A stretch of DNA of 64,000 bases. It comes from Parvibaculum sp040390855. GTDB taxonomy: Bacteria > Pseudomonadota > Alphaproteobacteria > Parvibaculales > Parvibaculaceae. The DNA is taken from positions 29,327 through 93,326 of the forward strand of contig JAZJXO010000009.1 of the NCBI GenBank assembly GCA_040390855.1, in the 5' to 3' direction. Each line of letters opens with the position of its first letter. The first letter of the stretch is position 1. Positions 43,682 through 51,464 of the stretch are shown here, one piece after another. The notes below the pieces were generated by a model. It did not search any database. It saw nothing but the letters and a program-made list of their open reading frames with translations, and was not told the DNA's origin. The position numbers were made by a program, and so were the translations under genes.

Positions 43682-44911
43682 ATGGACTTCAATGACACAC
43701 CGGAAGAAGCCAAATACCGCGCCGAAGTGCGCGCCTGGCTCGACAAGAATGCCGTTCGCAAAGCTGATGCCAAAGACGCAGAGCAGGCAAAGACGCTCGA
43801 AGAGCTGCTGAAGCGCTCCAAAGCATGGCAGGCCAAAAAAGCCGAAGCCGGTTATGCCTGCATCACATGGCCCAAAGAATGGGGCGGTGGTGGCGGCACC
43901 ACGATCAACAACGTGATCTATGGTCAGGAAGAGTCGAACTACGCCGTTACCGGCAGCGTTTTCGCTATCGGTCTTGGCATGTGCATTCCGACAGTCATGT
44001 ATTGGGGCACGGACGAGCACAAGGCGCGTTTCGTGAAGCCCGCCGTGCGCGGCGATGAAATCTGGTGCCAGCTCTTTTCCGAACCCGCGGGCGGCTCCGA
44101 CGTTGCGGGTCTGCGCACTCGCGCCGAAAAAGACGGCGATGAATGGGTCATCAACGGCCAGAAGGTCTGGACTTCCGGTGCCCATTATTGCGACTACGGC
44201 ATCGTGCTGGTGCGTACCGATCCCAATGTCCCCAAGCACAAAGGCCTCACCATGTTCTGGGTGGACATGAAAAGTCCTGGCGTTGAAGTGCGTCCGATCA
44301 AGCAGATGTCGGGCGATGCGAACTTCAACGAAGTCTTCTTCACCAATGTCCGCGTCAAAGACAACCAGCGTCTCGGTCAGGTCGGCGACGGCTGGAAAGT
44401 GGCGCTCACCACATTGATGAACGAACGCCTCGCAGTTGGCGGCTCGCAGGGCAATGCGGACGTAGCCGAACTGATCAAACTCGCCCGCGAAACCGAAATC
44501 GACGGCAAGCCTGCCATCTCCAACGGTGCCGTGCGCGAGCGCATTGCCGACTGGTATGTGCAGGCGCAGGGCTTGAAGTTCACGCGTTTCCGCACCCTTA
44601 CAGCATTGTCGAAAGGCGAAACACCCGGACCCGAAAGCTCGATCTCGAAGATCATTGCGGCCAAAAAAATGCAGGATCTTGGCTCTTTCGGCATGGATCT
44701 TCAGGACATGGGTGGTATCATCCGTGACCGGAACATTTCGCCGGAAGAGGGTGCCTATACCGAACAATGGCTCGGCGCGGCAGGCTACCGCATTGCCGGT
44801 GGCACCGACGAAATCCTGCGCAACATCGTCGCAGAACGTGTGTTGGGTATGCCCTCAGACATCCGCGTCGACAAGGATTTGCCTTTCAATCAGGCCCCCA
44901 AAGGCAAGTAA
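43682..44911 (+). CDS. Acyl-CoA dehydrogenase (longer member of pair)
   Basis: Enzyme of 409 residues. Flavin-contact motifs are complete: CQLFSEPAGGSDVAGLRTRA near 130-150 and VINGQKVWTSGAHYCDYGIV. The C-terminal motif reads YRIAGGTDEILRNIVAERVLGMP, so the position of the catalytic Glu of MCAD (IYEGT) is Ala here; the base may come from another helix, as in isovaleryl-CoA dehydrogenase. GGGAGAAA lies ahead of the ATG. It is the last gene before a strong terminator and probably forms a complex with the product of the gene upstream. Confidence 0.93.
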   Translation: MDFNDTPEEAKYRAEVRAWLDKNAVRKADAKDAEQAKTLEELLKRSKAWQAKKAEAGYACITWPKEWGGGGGTTINNVIYGQEESNYAVTGSVFAIGLGMCIPTVMYWGTDEHKARFVKPAVRGDEIWCQLFSEPAGGSDVAGLRTRAEKDGDEWVINGQKVWTSGAHYCDYGIVLVRTDPNVPKHKGLTMFWVDMKSPGVEVRPIKQMSGDANFNEVFFTNVRVKDNQRLGQVGDGWKVALTTLMNERLAVGGSQGNADVAELIKLARETEIDGKPAISNGAVRERIADWYVQAQGLKFTRFRTLTALSKGETPGPESSISKIIAAKKMQDLGSFGMDLQDMGGIIRDRNISPEEGAYTEQWLGAAGYRIAGGTDEILRNIVAERVLGMPSDIRVDKDLPFNQAPKGK

Positions 44912-44942
44912 TTCATTTATCATTGCCTTCACTATAAATACG

Positions 44943-44973
44943 AAGCCCGCAAGTTTGCCGCTTGCGGGCTTTA
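44943..44973 (+). terminator. Rho-independent terminator after the acyl-CoA dehydrogenase pair
   Basis: AAGCCCGCAAG at 44943-44953 and CTTGCGGGCTT at 44961-44971 form an 11-bp perfect stem with a seven-base loop, ending in a short T tract. It lies 31 bp after the stop. Confidence 0.8.
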
Positions 44974-45029
44974 CCTTTGCCACAATCCCGATGATAACTT
45001 GCCGACCTGAATGATTGCGGCGGTTAAGT

Positions 45030-46562
45030 GTGGCGAATTTCGGCAATAGTATTTTGAACCAGGTGCGTGGTGTGCTGCCGCCGTGGCAAAACAGGCGTGT
45101 GCCTTGGGCCGTCTTCGCCGTGCTCATCGCTTTCGGCCTCGGCAATTATCTGTTCTGGTCGACCTATGTGCCCTCTGTCGATCAGGGCCTTGAGGCAATC
45201 AGAAAAGAAGGTCGCCTCGTCGTCCTCACGCGTCTCTCGCCCACCACATATTATCTCGGCACCGAAGGCCAGACCGGCTTTGAATATCTGACGATGGAAG
45301 CGCTCGCCAAAGATTTGGGCGTCAAAGCCGAATACCGTTTCTATGACAGCGTGCCGGACCTGATCGATGCGCTGCGCAATCACAAAGGCCACATCGCCGC
45401 GCCCGGCCTCCTCGTCGAAGGCGCATTGAAGGATGGCCTTGTCGAAGGCGCTGGCTATCAGACAGTGAACGACATTGTCGTCTGCCGCCGTGATCGTCCC
45501 TTGCCGAAGTCCGTGAAAGATTTGGCAGGCTTGAAAATCTGGGTCCGCTCCGGCACTTCTGCCGCCGAGCGTCTTCTCGCGCAGCAAACCGATCTCACGG
45601 AAGCCGCCGCCAAAGCAGAAGCCGATGCGGCCGCAAAAGTCGAAGAGGCCAAAGCTAGGGCGGTAGCCAAAGGCAAAGTGTCGCCGGAGACAAAACCTGC
45701 CGACACCGCGCCCGCCTTTGATATTTCCGGTGTCGATCAACCCATCGACGTTCTTTTCTCCGCCGTCGCCTCTGAAAATCTCGACTGCACAGCGGCAAGT
45801 AGCCTCGAATTTAAAGTCAATAATCCCTACTTTCCCGATCTCGTCGAAGCCTTTTCGCTCGGTGGTGATCAGCAGTTGAAGTGGCTCTTCCTGCCTCAGT
45901 CGCAAGACCTTGCCGACCACGTGAAAACATGGCTCGCTGCGCAGAAAAAATCCGGTGCGCTCGACAATATCTCGCGCCGCTTCTTCGGCTTCCTGCCGCC
46001 TTTCGACTATGTGGACGTGCAGGCATTCCGTAATGCTATCGACACGACGCTGCTTTCCTTTGAAAAAACTATGCGCGATGCCGCCCGCGAAACCGGTCTG
46101 CCGTGGCAGTTGATCGCTGCGATTGCCTATCAGGAAAGCCATTGGGACCCTGAAGCCAAAAGCCCGACCGGCGTGCGCGGCATTATGATGCTGACGGCAG
46201 ACACGGCCGAACATCTCGGTGTGACGGATCGTCTTGATCCTGTGCAGTCGATCCATGCCGGCGCGCGCTATATCGCGGATCTGCGCGACCGGATGCCGGA
46301 CGATGTGCCAGAGCCCGACCGCCTCTGGTTCGCGCTGGCCGCCTACAATATGGGCTACGCGCATTTGCTCGATGCACGCAGCGTTGCTGAAGGCATGGGT
46401 TTCAAGAAAAGCAGTTGGACGGATCTGCGCCGCGCGCTTTCCGTCATGGGCGATCCGGCCCATGCCGGCAGGCTCAAAGCGGGCAGGGCCAGAAGCGGTC
46501 AGGCCCTCCGTTTTGTCCAGCAGGTCCGTGCCTATCAGCACATTCTCGAAAGCCCCCATTAA
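45030..46562 (+). CDS. mltF: MltF-like membrane-bound lytic transglycosylase
   Basis: Protein of about 510 residues. A membrane anchor lies near residues 27-45, followed by a solute-binding-protein-3 type domain (LVVLTRLSPTTYYLGTEGQTGFEYL, in part) and a C-terminal SLT domain. The SLT catalytic Glu is in WQLIAAIAYQESHWDPEA (about 368), with SPTGVRGIMMLT and LWFALAAYNMGYAHL as the other SLT motifs. An Ala/Lys-rich insertion (about 190-225) splits the binding domain. A TTG at 45015 is an alternative start. It should cut peptidoglycan glycan strands while sensing a ligand through the SBP domain. Confidence 0.88.
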   Translation: MANFGNSILNQVRGVLPPWQNRRVPWAVFAVLIAFGLGNYLFWSTYVPSVDQGLEAIRKEGRLVVLTRLSPTTYYLGTEGQTGFEYLTMEALAKDLGVKAEYRFYDSVPDLIDALRNHKGHIAAPGLLVEGALKDGLVEGAGYQTVNDIVVCRRDRPLPKSVKDLAGLKIWVRSGTSAAERLLAQQTDLTEAAAKAEADAAAKVEEAKARAVAKGKVSPETKPADTAPAFDISGVDQPIDVLFSAVASENLDCTAASSLEFKVNNPYFPDLVEAFSLGGDQQLKWLFLPQSQDLADHVKTWLAAQKKSGALDNISRRFFGFLPPFDYVDVQAFRNAIDTTLLSFEKTMRDAARETGLPWQLIAAIAYQESHWDPEAKSPTGVRGIMMLTADTAEHLGVTDRLDPVQSIHAGARYIADLRDRMPDDVPEPDRLWFALAAYNMGYAHLLDARSVAEGMGFKKSSWTDLRRALSVMGDPAHAGRLKAGRARSGQALRFVQQVRAYQHILESPH

Positions 46563-46623
46563 GTCTCTGGACATAATAGGGCGCGCCGCCTAAGTCTCCC
46601 CATGAGGCGCAAAATGCGCTAAA

Positions 46624-46644
46624 CAGATTTTACAATAAAATCTG
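46624..46644. repeat. Perfect 9-bp palindrome just upstream of the flavin monooxygenase
   Basis: CAGATTTTA at 46624-46632 pairs exactly with TAAAATCTG at 46636-46644 around CAA. It lies 22 bp before the GTG start and could be an operator. It is too AT-rich and lacks a T-tail to be a good terminator for the gene upstream. Confidence 0.5.
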
Positions 46645-46665
46645 GGCGTTGAAGCGGAGAGAACA

Positions 46666-48156
46666 GTGACACTTGCTATATCGCGTGGCCCCAAGGTCGT
46701 GCCGAAAACGGTCGAGATCGCCATCCTGGGTGCAGGCATGGGCGGGCTCGGCATGGCCGCCAAATTGCGCCGCGCCGGTATCGACAGTTTCGTCGTTCTT
46801 GAAAAGGGCGACGACGTCGGCGGCACTTGGCGCGACAATCACTATCCGGGTTCGGGCTGCGACGTGCCCTCGCATCTCTATTCGTTTTCGTTTGAGCCCA
46901 AGCTCGACTGGACGCGCAAATTCGCCAAGCAACCGGAAATCCATGAGTACCAGCTTCATGTAACAAAGAAATACGGTCTGCGTCCCTTCATCCGCTTCAA
47001 TACGGAAGTCTCCGAAGCCCGTTTCGACGAGGCGACAGGGCTCTGGAACATCAGGACCGTGGGTGGCGAGACTTTTAAGGCCAATATGATCATATCGGCG
47101 CTCGGCCAGCTCAATCGCCCTGCCTATCCCAAAATCGAAGGCATGGAAAATTTCAAAGGCGAAAAATTCCATTCCGCCCGCTGGGATCACAATGTCGATC
47201 TGACCGGCAAGAATGTGTCGGTCATCGGCAACGGGGCCAGCGCCATCCAGTTTGTGCCCGAAATTGTCGATCAGGTGAAGAAGCTCAACATCTTCCAGCG
47301 CTCGCCCAACTGGGTCGTGCCCAAGGCAGATCGTCCCTATACGGATTTCGAACAGGCCATGTTCCAGCGTTTCCCCGTGCTGGTGAAGCTCCACCGCTGG
47401 ATGATCTATCTGACTCTGGAGCGCAACTTCCTTGCTTTCATCCGTGGCAGCTTCTTTTCTAAACTGTTTGAAAAAGCAGGCCGCAAGGAAATCGACACCT
47501 ATATTGCCGACCCCAAGCTCAAAGAAATCCTGACGCCGGATTATCCGGCGGGTTGCAAGCGCGTGCTGATCTCGAACGATTGGTATCCTGCGATTGCAAA
47601 ACCGAATTGCGAGACGCTGACAAGCCCCATTGTGAAGATGACCGAGAACGCCGTTGTCACCGCCGACGGTATCTCGCATCCGACAGATGTGGTGATCTAT
47701 TCGACGGGCTTTCAGACGATGGACTTCCTCGCGCCGATGAAAGTGACGGGTCTCGCCGGTCGCGAGTTGAACGATGTCTGGCGTGATGGTGCCGAAGCCC
47801 ATCGCGGCGTTGCTGTGTCGGGCTTCCCCAATTTCTTCATGCTCTACGGACCCAACACAAACCTTGGTCATAACTCGATCATTTTCATGCTCGAATGCCA
47901 GATCAATTACATTCTGGATGCCGTCAACACGTTGCAAAATCCGAAGATCCGCTGGCTCGACGTGCGCAAAATCGTTGAGGAAGAGTTCAACAAGGAATTG
48001 CAGGCCGACATGCAGCGCACCGTCTGGGCGGGCGGCTGCTCAAGCTGGTACAAGAATGAAGCAGGCAAAGTGACCAACAACTGGTCCGGCTTCACGGCCA
48101 AATACTGGTGGCAGATGCGCCACTTCGACCTTGATGAATACAGCTTTGTCGGTTGA
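46666..48156 (+). CDS. Flavin-containing (Baeyer-Villiger type) monooxygenase
   Basis: Enzyme of about 496 residues that uses FAD and NADPH to insert oxygen. The FAD motif is ILGAGMGGLGMAAKLRRAG (about 20-38), followed by GGTWRDNHYPGSGCDVPSHLYSF in part. The Baeyer-Villiger fingerprint FxGxxxHxxxW is matched by FKGEKFHSARWD (about 163-174), and a second Rossmann motif VIGNGASAIQFVPE follows. GTG start with GGAGAGAAC ahead. It stands alone; the ketone or other substrate is unknown. Acyl-CoA genes nearby suggest breakdown of cyclic or long-chain ketones (inference). Confidence 0.9.
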   Translation: MTLAISRGPKVVPKTVEIAILGAGMGGLGMAAKLRRAGIDSFVVLEKGDDVGGTWRDNHYPGSGCDVPSHLYSFSFEPKLDWTRKFAKQPEIHEYQLHVTKKYGLRPFIRFNTEVSEARFDEATGLWNIRTVGGETFKANMIISALGQLNRPAYPKIEGMENFKGEKFHSARWDHNVDLTGKNVSVIGNGASAIQFVPEIVDQVKKLNIFQRSPNWVVPKADRPYTDFEQAMFQRFPVLVKLHRWMIYLTLERNFLAFIRGSFFSKLFEKAGRKEIDTYIADPKLKEILTPDYPAGCKRVLISNDWYPAIAKPNCETLTSPIVKMTENAVVTADGISHPTDVVIYSTGFQTMDFLAPMKVTGLAGRELNDVWRDGAEAHRGVAVSGFPNFFMLYGPNTNLGHNSIIFMLECQINYILDAVNTLQNPKIRWLDVRKIVEEEFNKELQADMQRTVWAGGCSSWYKNEAGKVTNNWSGFTAKYWWQMRHFDLDEYSFVG

Positions 48157-48224
48157 GAAGAGAAGACTATCACTAGGACAAACTGTGATTAGGAGAGACC
48201 GGGCTCCAGTCTCGATCCCTCAAC

Positions 48225-48413
48225 TCAATCAATCTGCCCTTCGCGCACAATGCGCTCATGGCCGTCCGTCGTGTTCTTCACGCGATATTGAAATCCGTCG
48301 CCTTCAGACGGCAGCAGCCGCACGACCTCATACTGGCCACGCGTCTTGGCCAGATATGACCCGCCGGGATGAAACTCGACCAGCTCGCCGACTTTGAACT
48401 TGTGGATCTGCAT
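48225..48413 (-). CDS. Small conserved-looking protein of unknown function (62 residues)
   Basis: A 62-residue protein beginning MQIHKFKVGELVEFHPGG and ending in RIVREGQID. The pattern of short beta strands and glycine turns suggests a small SH3-like barrel. The ATG at 48413 has GGAGAG ahead and the gene is compact with good codon use. I recall proteins of this kind in other alphaproteobacteria, but no function is known. It is divergent from the lysine-rich small gene. Confidence 0.75.
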   Translation of the reverse strand: MQIHKFKVGELVEFHPGGSYLAKTRGQYEVVRLLPSEGDGFQYRVKNTTDGHERIVREGQID

Positions 48414-48634
48414 GGAACTCTCCGAAGGCGCAGGGCCCGAAGGGTCCGCGTTTTGCGACTAATAGGTAGGGCCGCTGATTGAGAAGGTGCATCTATGCCG
48501 CCAAAGCCCTGAAACCGCAAGGTTAATCGCCTCCCCGCGCTCAAATGTCCGAAATATCAGGCGAGCCCGCCTGCAAACCGTTAAAATGGCCGCGAGGCGC
48601 GATTGAGGCGCTGAGTCGCTGAAGGAGAGTTATC

Positions 48635-48775
48635 GTGGCCAAAGGTCAGATGAAGTCGAACAAGGAAAAGAAGAAGCCGAAGCAGGACAAGAAGGCGAAA
48701 GCCGCCGGGTCCACCACAAGCTCGGTTTTTGCCAATGAAGCCAAACCCGAAAAAGGCCCCAAAGGCAGCAGGTAA
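48635..48775 (+). CDS. Very small lysine-rich protein (46 residues)
   Basis: A GTG at 48635 preceded by GAAGGAGAG opens a 46-residue frame: MAKGQMKSNKEKKKPKQDKK, then an Ala/Ser/Thr linker and a basic end PEKGPKGSR, before TAA. The MAKGQ-KSNKE-KKPK opening is like small proteins seen widely in alphaproteobacteria (from memory). No function is known; a nucleic-acid or ribosome contact would fit the charge. Too short to be found by usual length cut-offs. Confidence 0.7.
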   Translation: MAKGQMKSNKEKKKPKQDKKAKAAGSTTSSVFANEAKPEKGPKGSR

Positions 48776-48803
48776 TCGCTTTCCTGCATTACATCCCCTA
48801 TAT

Positions 48804-48854
48804 CCCCTCCCCCGTCTTTTTCTGTGCGCCTGTGCGCAATGTGAGGGGGGAGGG
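48804..48854. repeat. Intergenic palindromic element with C-rich/G-rich arms
   Basis: CCCCTCCCCC at 48804-48813 faces GGGGGGAGGG at 48845-48854 around GTGCGCCTGTGCGCAATG-like sequence. The same design recurs at 55674-55719 (arms CCTCTCCCCC and GGGGGAGGG, with a GCGC-containing core) and, more weakly, near 28573-28603. This looks like a dispersed extragenic repeat family. Confidence 0.6.
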
Positions 48855-48883
48855 TAGGGAGGGTCGCAGGCCCCTGTCTCATA

Positions 48884-48919
48884 GTCTGCTGATCCGTCTG
48901 TCCTTATTAATCAGCAGAC
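48884..48919. repeat. Inverted repeat with two alternative pairings downstream of the BMP-type gene
   Basis: GTCTGCTGAT at 48884-48893 is the exact complement of ATCAGCAGAC at 48910-48919; CCGTCTG at 48894-48900 can instead pair with CAGACGG at 48915-48921, so the two stems exclude each other. On the minus strand it follows the BMP-family gene and may end its transcript. Confidence 0.45.
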
Positions 48920-49001
48920 GGACGCTCATGTGTCCGCATCTTTCAGCCACTATGGTTTGGATAGTGAGAAGCACGATGACCAAAACGCAAATGAGCCGCG
49001 A

Positions 49002-50129
49002 TCAATTCGCCGGCTGCGTCGGTATTTTGGGCGTCACGACACCTTCAACATGCCATGTGGTTTCGTAAATCTCGGCCGTACTCAGTGCCTTGCCTTTGGC
49101 CACCACCACGACGCCCTTGTTGTTCTTCAGGGGTCCTTCAAAGATATTCTTGCCGTTGATGATCGCCATGCGCTCGATCATCACGCGATCATAAATGTCC
49201 TTCGGCACCAGATCGCGGTTGATCACAATGTCGCTCGGCCCGTCTTTGAAATCGGGAATAGCCACGTCAGGCTCTGGCTTCCATGTGCCCGCCGCAATCG
49301 CACGTATCGTCGGCGTGAGATAGCGCGCCCAGTACCAGACCGATGAGCACAACGTCGCTTTGGGTGCATGTTGAATGAGATCGCGGTTATGCCCCGTCGC
49401 AAAAACGCCGCGCGCCTGTGCCACCACCTGTGGTCGCGGTGTGTCAACATTCCCCCCGATCACATCGGCGCCCGCATCAATCAAGTCCAGCGTCACGTTC
49501 TGTTCCGCGTTGGGATCGGCCCATGCATTGGTGAAGCGCACATCAACCGTAGCCTCTGGCTTCGATTGCCGCGCCCCCAGCGTGAAGCCGTTGAGAGATT
49601 GCACGACGACCGGCACATCAAAAGCCGCAACAAAACCGAGCTTGCCCTTTTTTGACATCGCGCCTGCGATCATGCCGCAGAGATACTGGCTGTCAAAGGC
49701 ACGACCATAAAACGATTGCAGATTGCGCCCGTTTGTAACGCCGCCACCATTGAGAAAAGCAATATTCGGGTGCCTGTCGGCGAGATAGGCAAAGGGGGCT
49801 GAATAATTGTAACTGGTGCCGATAATGATATTGCTGCCCTGTGCAATCAGACGTTCGGTGGCAGCGATGACACGCACACTGTCCGATTCTACATTGTTGT
49901 AATAGTCGATGGGCTGGCCAAGGTCTTGTTCCATCTGCTTGCGCGCCAAGTCGAAAGAACTGATCCAGCCGCCATCCGAGCGTTGACTGTAGAGGACCAT
50001 CCCGATTTTGGGCGGCGCGCCGAGGCGAAACGGAGCGTCGTCCGCATCCGCATTGCCGATTGCATCCGGCGCGACAAAAAACATCGCCATGGCAACAAAC
50101 GCCGCCCCTAAGACCCTGTTTTCGCCCAA
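49002..50129 (-). CDS. BMP-family (PnrA-like) ABC-type substrate-binding protein
   Basis: Protein of about 375 residues. A signal peptide covers roughly the first 25-30 residues, starting from a TTG at 50129. The fold is that of the PnrA/Med lipoprotein group: IGMVLYSQRSDGGWISSFDLARKQME, then GSNIIIGTSYNYSAPFAYLADRHPNIAFLNGGG in part, and FVAAFDVPVVVQSLNGFTLGA. No lipobox Cys is visible, so it is probably free in the periplasm. Family members bind nucleosides or similar ligands. No ABC permease or ATPase genes are adjacent. Confidence 0.85.
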   Translation of the reverse strand: MGENRVLGAAFVAMAMFFVAPDAIGNADADDAPFRLGAPPKIGMVLYSQRSDGGWISSFDLARKQMEQDLGQPIDYYNNVESDSVRVIAATERLIAQGSNIIIGTSYNYSAPFAYLADRHPNIAFLNGGGVTNGRNLQSFYGRAFDSQYLCGMIAGAMSKKGKLGFVAAFDVPVVVQSLNGFTLGARQSKPEATVDVRFTNAWADPNAEQNVTLDLIDAGADVIGGNVDTPRPQVVAQARGVFATGHNRDLIQHAPKATLCSSVWYWARYLTPTIRAIAAGTWKPEPDVAIPDFKDGPSDIVINRDLVPKDIYDRVMIERMAIINGKNIFEGPLKNNKGVVVVAKGKALSTAEIYETTWHVEGVVTPKIPTQPAN

Positions 50130-50243
50130 ACCGTACCCCCCGAAACATCTGAGTCGCAGCCCAACTCAGGATAGGACAGAGATTTCACCGACGCGACATA
50201 ATTTCCCGTGGTTCTTTCCGACCATAAAATCGTATAAAACCTC

Positions 50244-50378
50244 ATGCTCAACGCGAAGATCTCAGTAGCGCCCATGATGGATTGGACCGACCGGCACGAC
50301 CGGTTCTTCCTGCGCCTCATCACGCGTCATGCATTGCTTTATACCGAAATGGTGACAAGTGGTTCTTTCCGACCATAA
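50244..50378 (+). pseudogene. Truncated duplicate of the start of dusA
   Basis: The first copy of the duplication opens with the same ATG as dusA and encodes MLNAKISVAPMMDWTDRH and on to residue 38 of the enzyme, with Ile for Val at one position. It then runs into copy 2 and stops after six foreign-frame residues (about 44 residues in all). It lacks the active site and should be non-functional, though it could be translated as a leader peptide ahead of dusA. Confidence 0.85.
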
Positions 50379-50383
50379 AATCG

Positions 50384-50389
50384 TATAAA
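50384..50389 (+). promoter_or_regulatory. Candidate -10 element of dusA very close to the start codon
   Basis: TATAAA at 50384-50389 ends 5 bp before the dusA ATG, and no Shine-Dalgarno sequence is present, which would suit a leaderless message. An alternative is CATAAA at 50374-50379 with GTGACA at 50352-50357 as the -35 (spacer 16); that -35 exists only because of the duplication junction. Both TATAAA and CATAAA occur again in copy 1. Confidence 0.35.
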
Positions 50390-50394
50390 ACCTC

Positions 50395-51396
50395 ATGCTC
50401 AACGCGAAGATCTCAGTAGCGCCCATGATGGATTGGACCGACCGGCACGACCGGTTCTTCCTGCGCCTCGTCACGCGTCATGCATTGCTTTATACCGAAA
50501 TGGTGACAACCGGCGCAGTGATCCACGGCGACCGCGAACATCTCCTCGGCTTCCATCTGTCAGAATATCCCGTCGCCGTCCAGCTTGGCGGCTCCGAACC
50601 TGAGGCGCTGGCCGAGGCCGCCCGCATAGCCGAAGACTTTGGCTATGATGAAGTAAACCTCAACGTCGGCTGCCCGTCCGACCGTGTGCAGTCCGGCCGC
50701 TTCGGCGCCTGTCTGATGCACGAGCCCGCGCTCGTCGCCGAATGTGTGAGCGTGATGGGCAAAGCCGTGTCGGTCCCCGTCACTGTGAAATGTCGCATCG
50801 GTGTTGACGAGCAGGACCCTGACCTGGCGCTTCCCGATCTTGCAGCCCGCGTGCGCGACGCCGGTTGCAAAACGCTTATCGTCCATGCGCGCAAGGCGTG
50901 GCTCGATGGTCTCTCGCCGAAAGAGAACCGCGATGTGCCGCCGCTCGAATATCATCGCGCCTATGCTTTGAAGGCGGCCATGCCTGACATGGAAATCATC
51001 ATCAATGGCGGTATCCTCACGCTCGATGAAGCAGCGGATCATATGCAGCATGTCGATGGCGCGATGCTTGGCCGCGCCGCTTATCAGACGCCCTATATGC
51101 TGGCCGGAGTGGATCAGCGTTTCTACGGCGCGACAATGCCGGTGCCAACGCGCCACGAAGTCCTTGACCGTTTTCTGCCTTACGTCGAAGAGCAACTTGC
51201 GCGCGGCATCCATCTCCACGCCATGTCGCGCCATATCCTTGGCCTCTTCACAGGCCTTCCCGGTGCGCGCGCCTTCCGCCGTCACATTTCGGAAAATGCC
51301 CCGCGCAAAGACGCAGGCATCGCCGTCATCCGCGATGCCATGGCGCTCGTCCCGCGCGAGGAAAAAGCCCTCCCCCTCTGGGCTGAAGCGGATTAG
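50395..51396 (+). CDS. dusA: tRNA-dihydrouridine synthase A
   Basis: Enzyme of 333 residues that reduces uridines in the D-loop of tRNAs with FMN and NADPH. It has SVAPMMDWTDRHDRFF at 7-22, YTEMVTTGAVIHGDR, the catalytic Cys in NLNVGCPSDRVQSGRFGACLM (Cys near 95 and 106) and KCRIGVDEQ. TLIVHARKAWLDGLSPKENR and IIINGGI are the FMN-phosphate region. The HARKAWLxGLSPKENR motif marks it as DusA rather than DusB/C. The 5' end and promoter have been tandemly duplicated upstream; this copy is complete. Confidence 0.96.
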   Translation: MLNAKISVAPMMDWTDRHDRFFLRLVTRHALLYTEMVTTGAVIHGDREHLLGFHLSEYPVAVQLGGSEPEALAEAARIAEDFGYDEVNLNVGCPSDRVQSGRFGACLMHEPALVAECVSVMGKAVSVPVTVKCRIGVDEQDPDLALPDLAARVRDAGCKTLIVHARKAWLDGLSPKENRDVPPLEYHRAYALKAAMPDMEIIINGGILTLDEAADHMQHVDGAMLGRAAYQTPYMLAGVDQRFYGATMPVPTRHEVLDRFLPYVEEQLARGIHLHAMSRHILGLFTGLPGARAFRRHISENAPRKDAGIAVIRDAMALVPREEKALPLWAEAD

Positions 51397-51464
51397 ACAT
51401 TGCTCCGGTGGATCAATGGTCCTCCGAAGGGTCGGGTGAAGGGCATCCTTGTAACAGACGCAGA

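Larger units (their letters stand above)
50208..50509 (+). repeat. 151-bp tandem duplication covering the dusA promoter and 5' end
   Basis: Copy 1 is 50208-50358 and copy 2 is 50359-50509, starting GTGGTTCTTTCCG and ending ATGGTGACAA in each. They differ at one base (CTCATCACG in copy 1, CTCGTCACG in copy 2). The near identity points to a recent event. Confidence 0.95.

Noticed and set aside
48948..48966. CACTAT/ATAGTG six-base hairpin downstream of the BMP-type gene
   Set aside because: The stem is too short to be meaningful next to the stronger inverted repeat just beside it.
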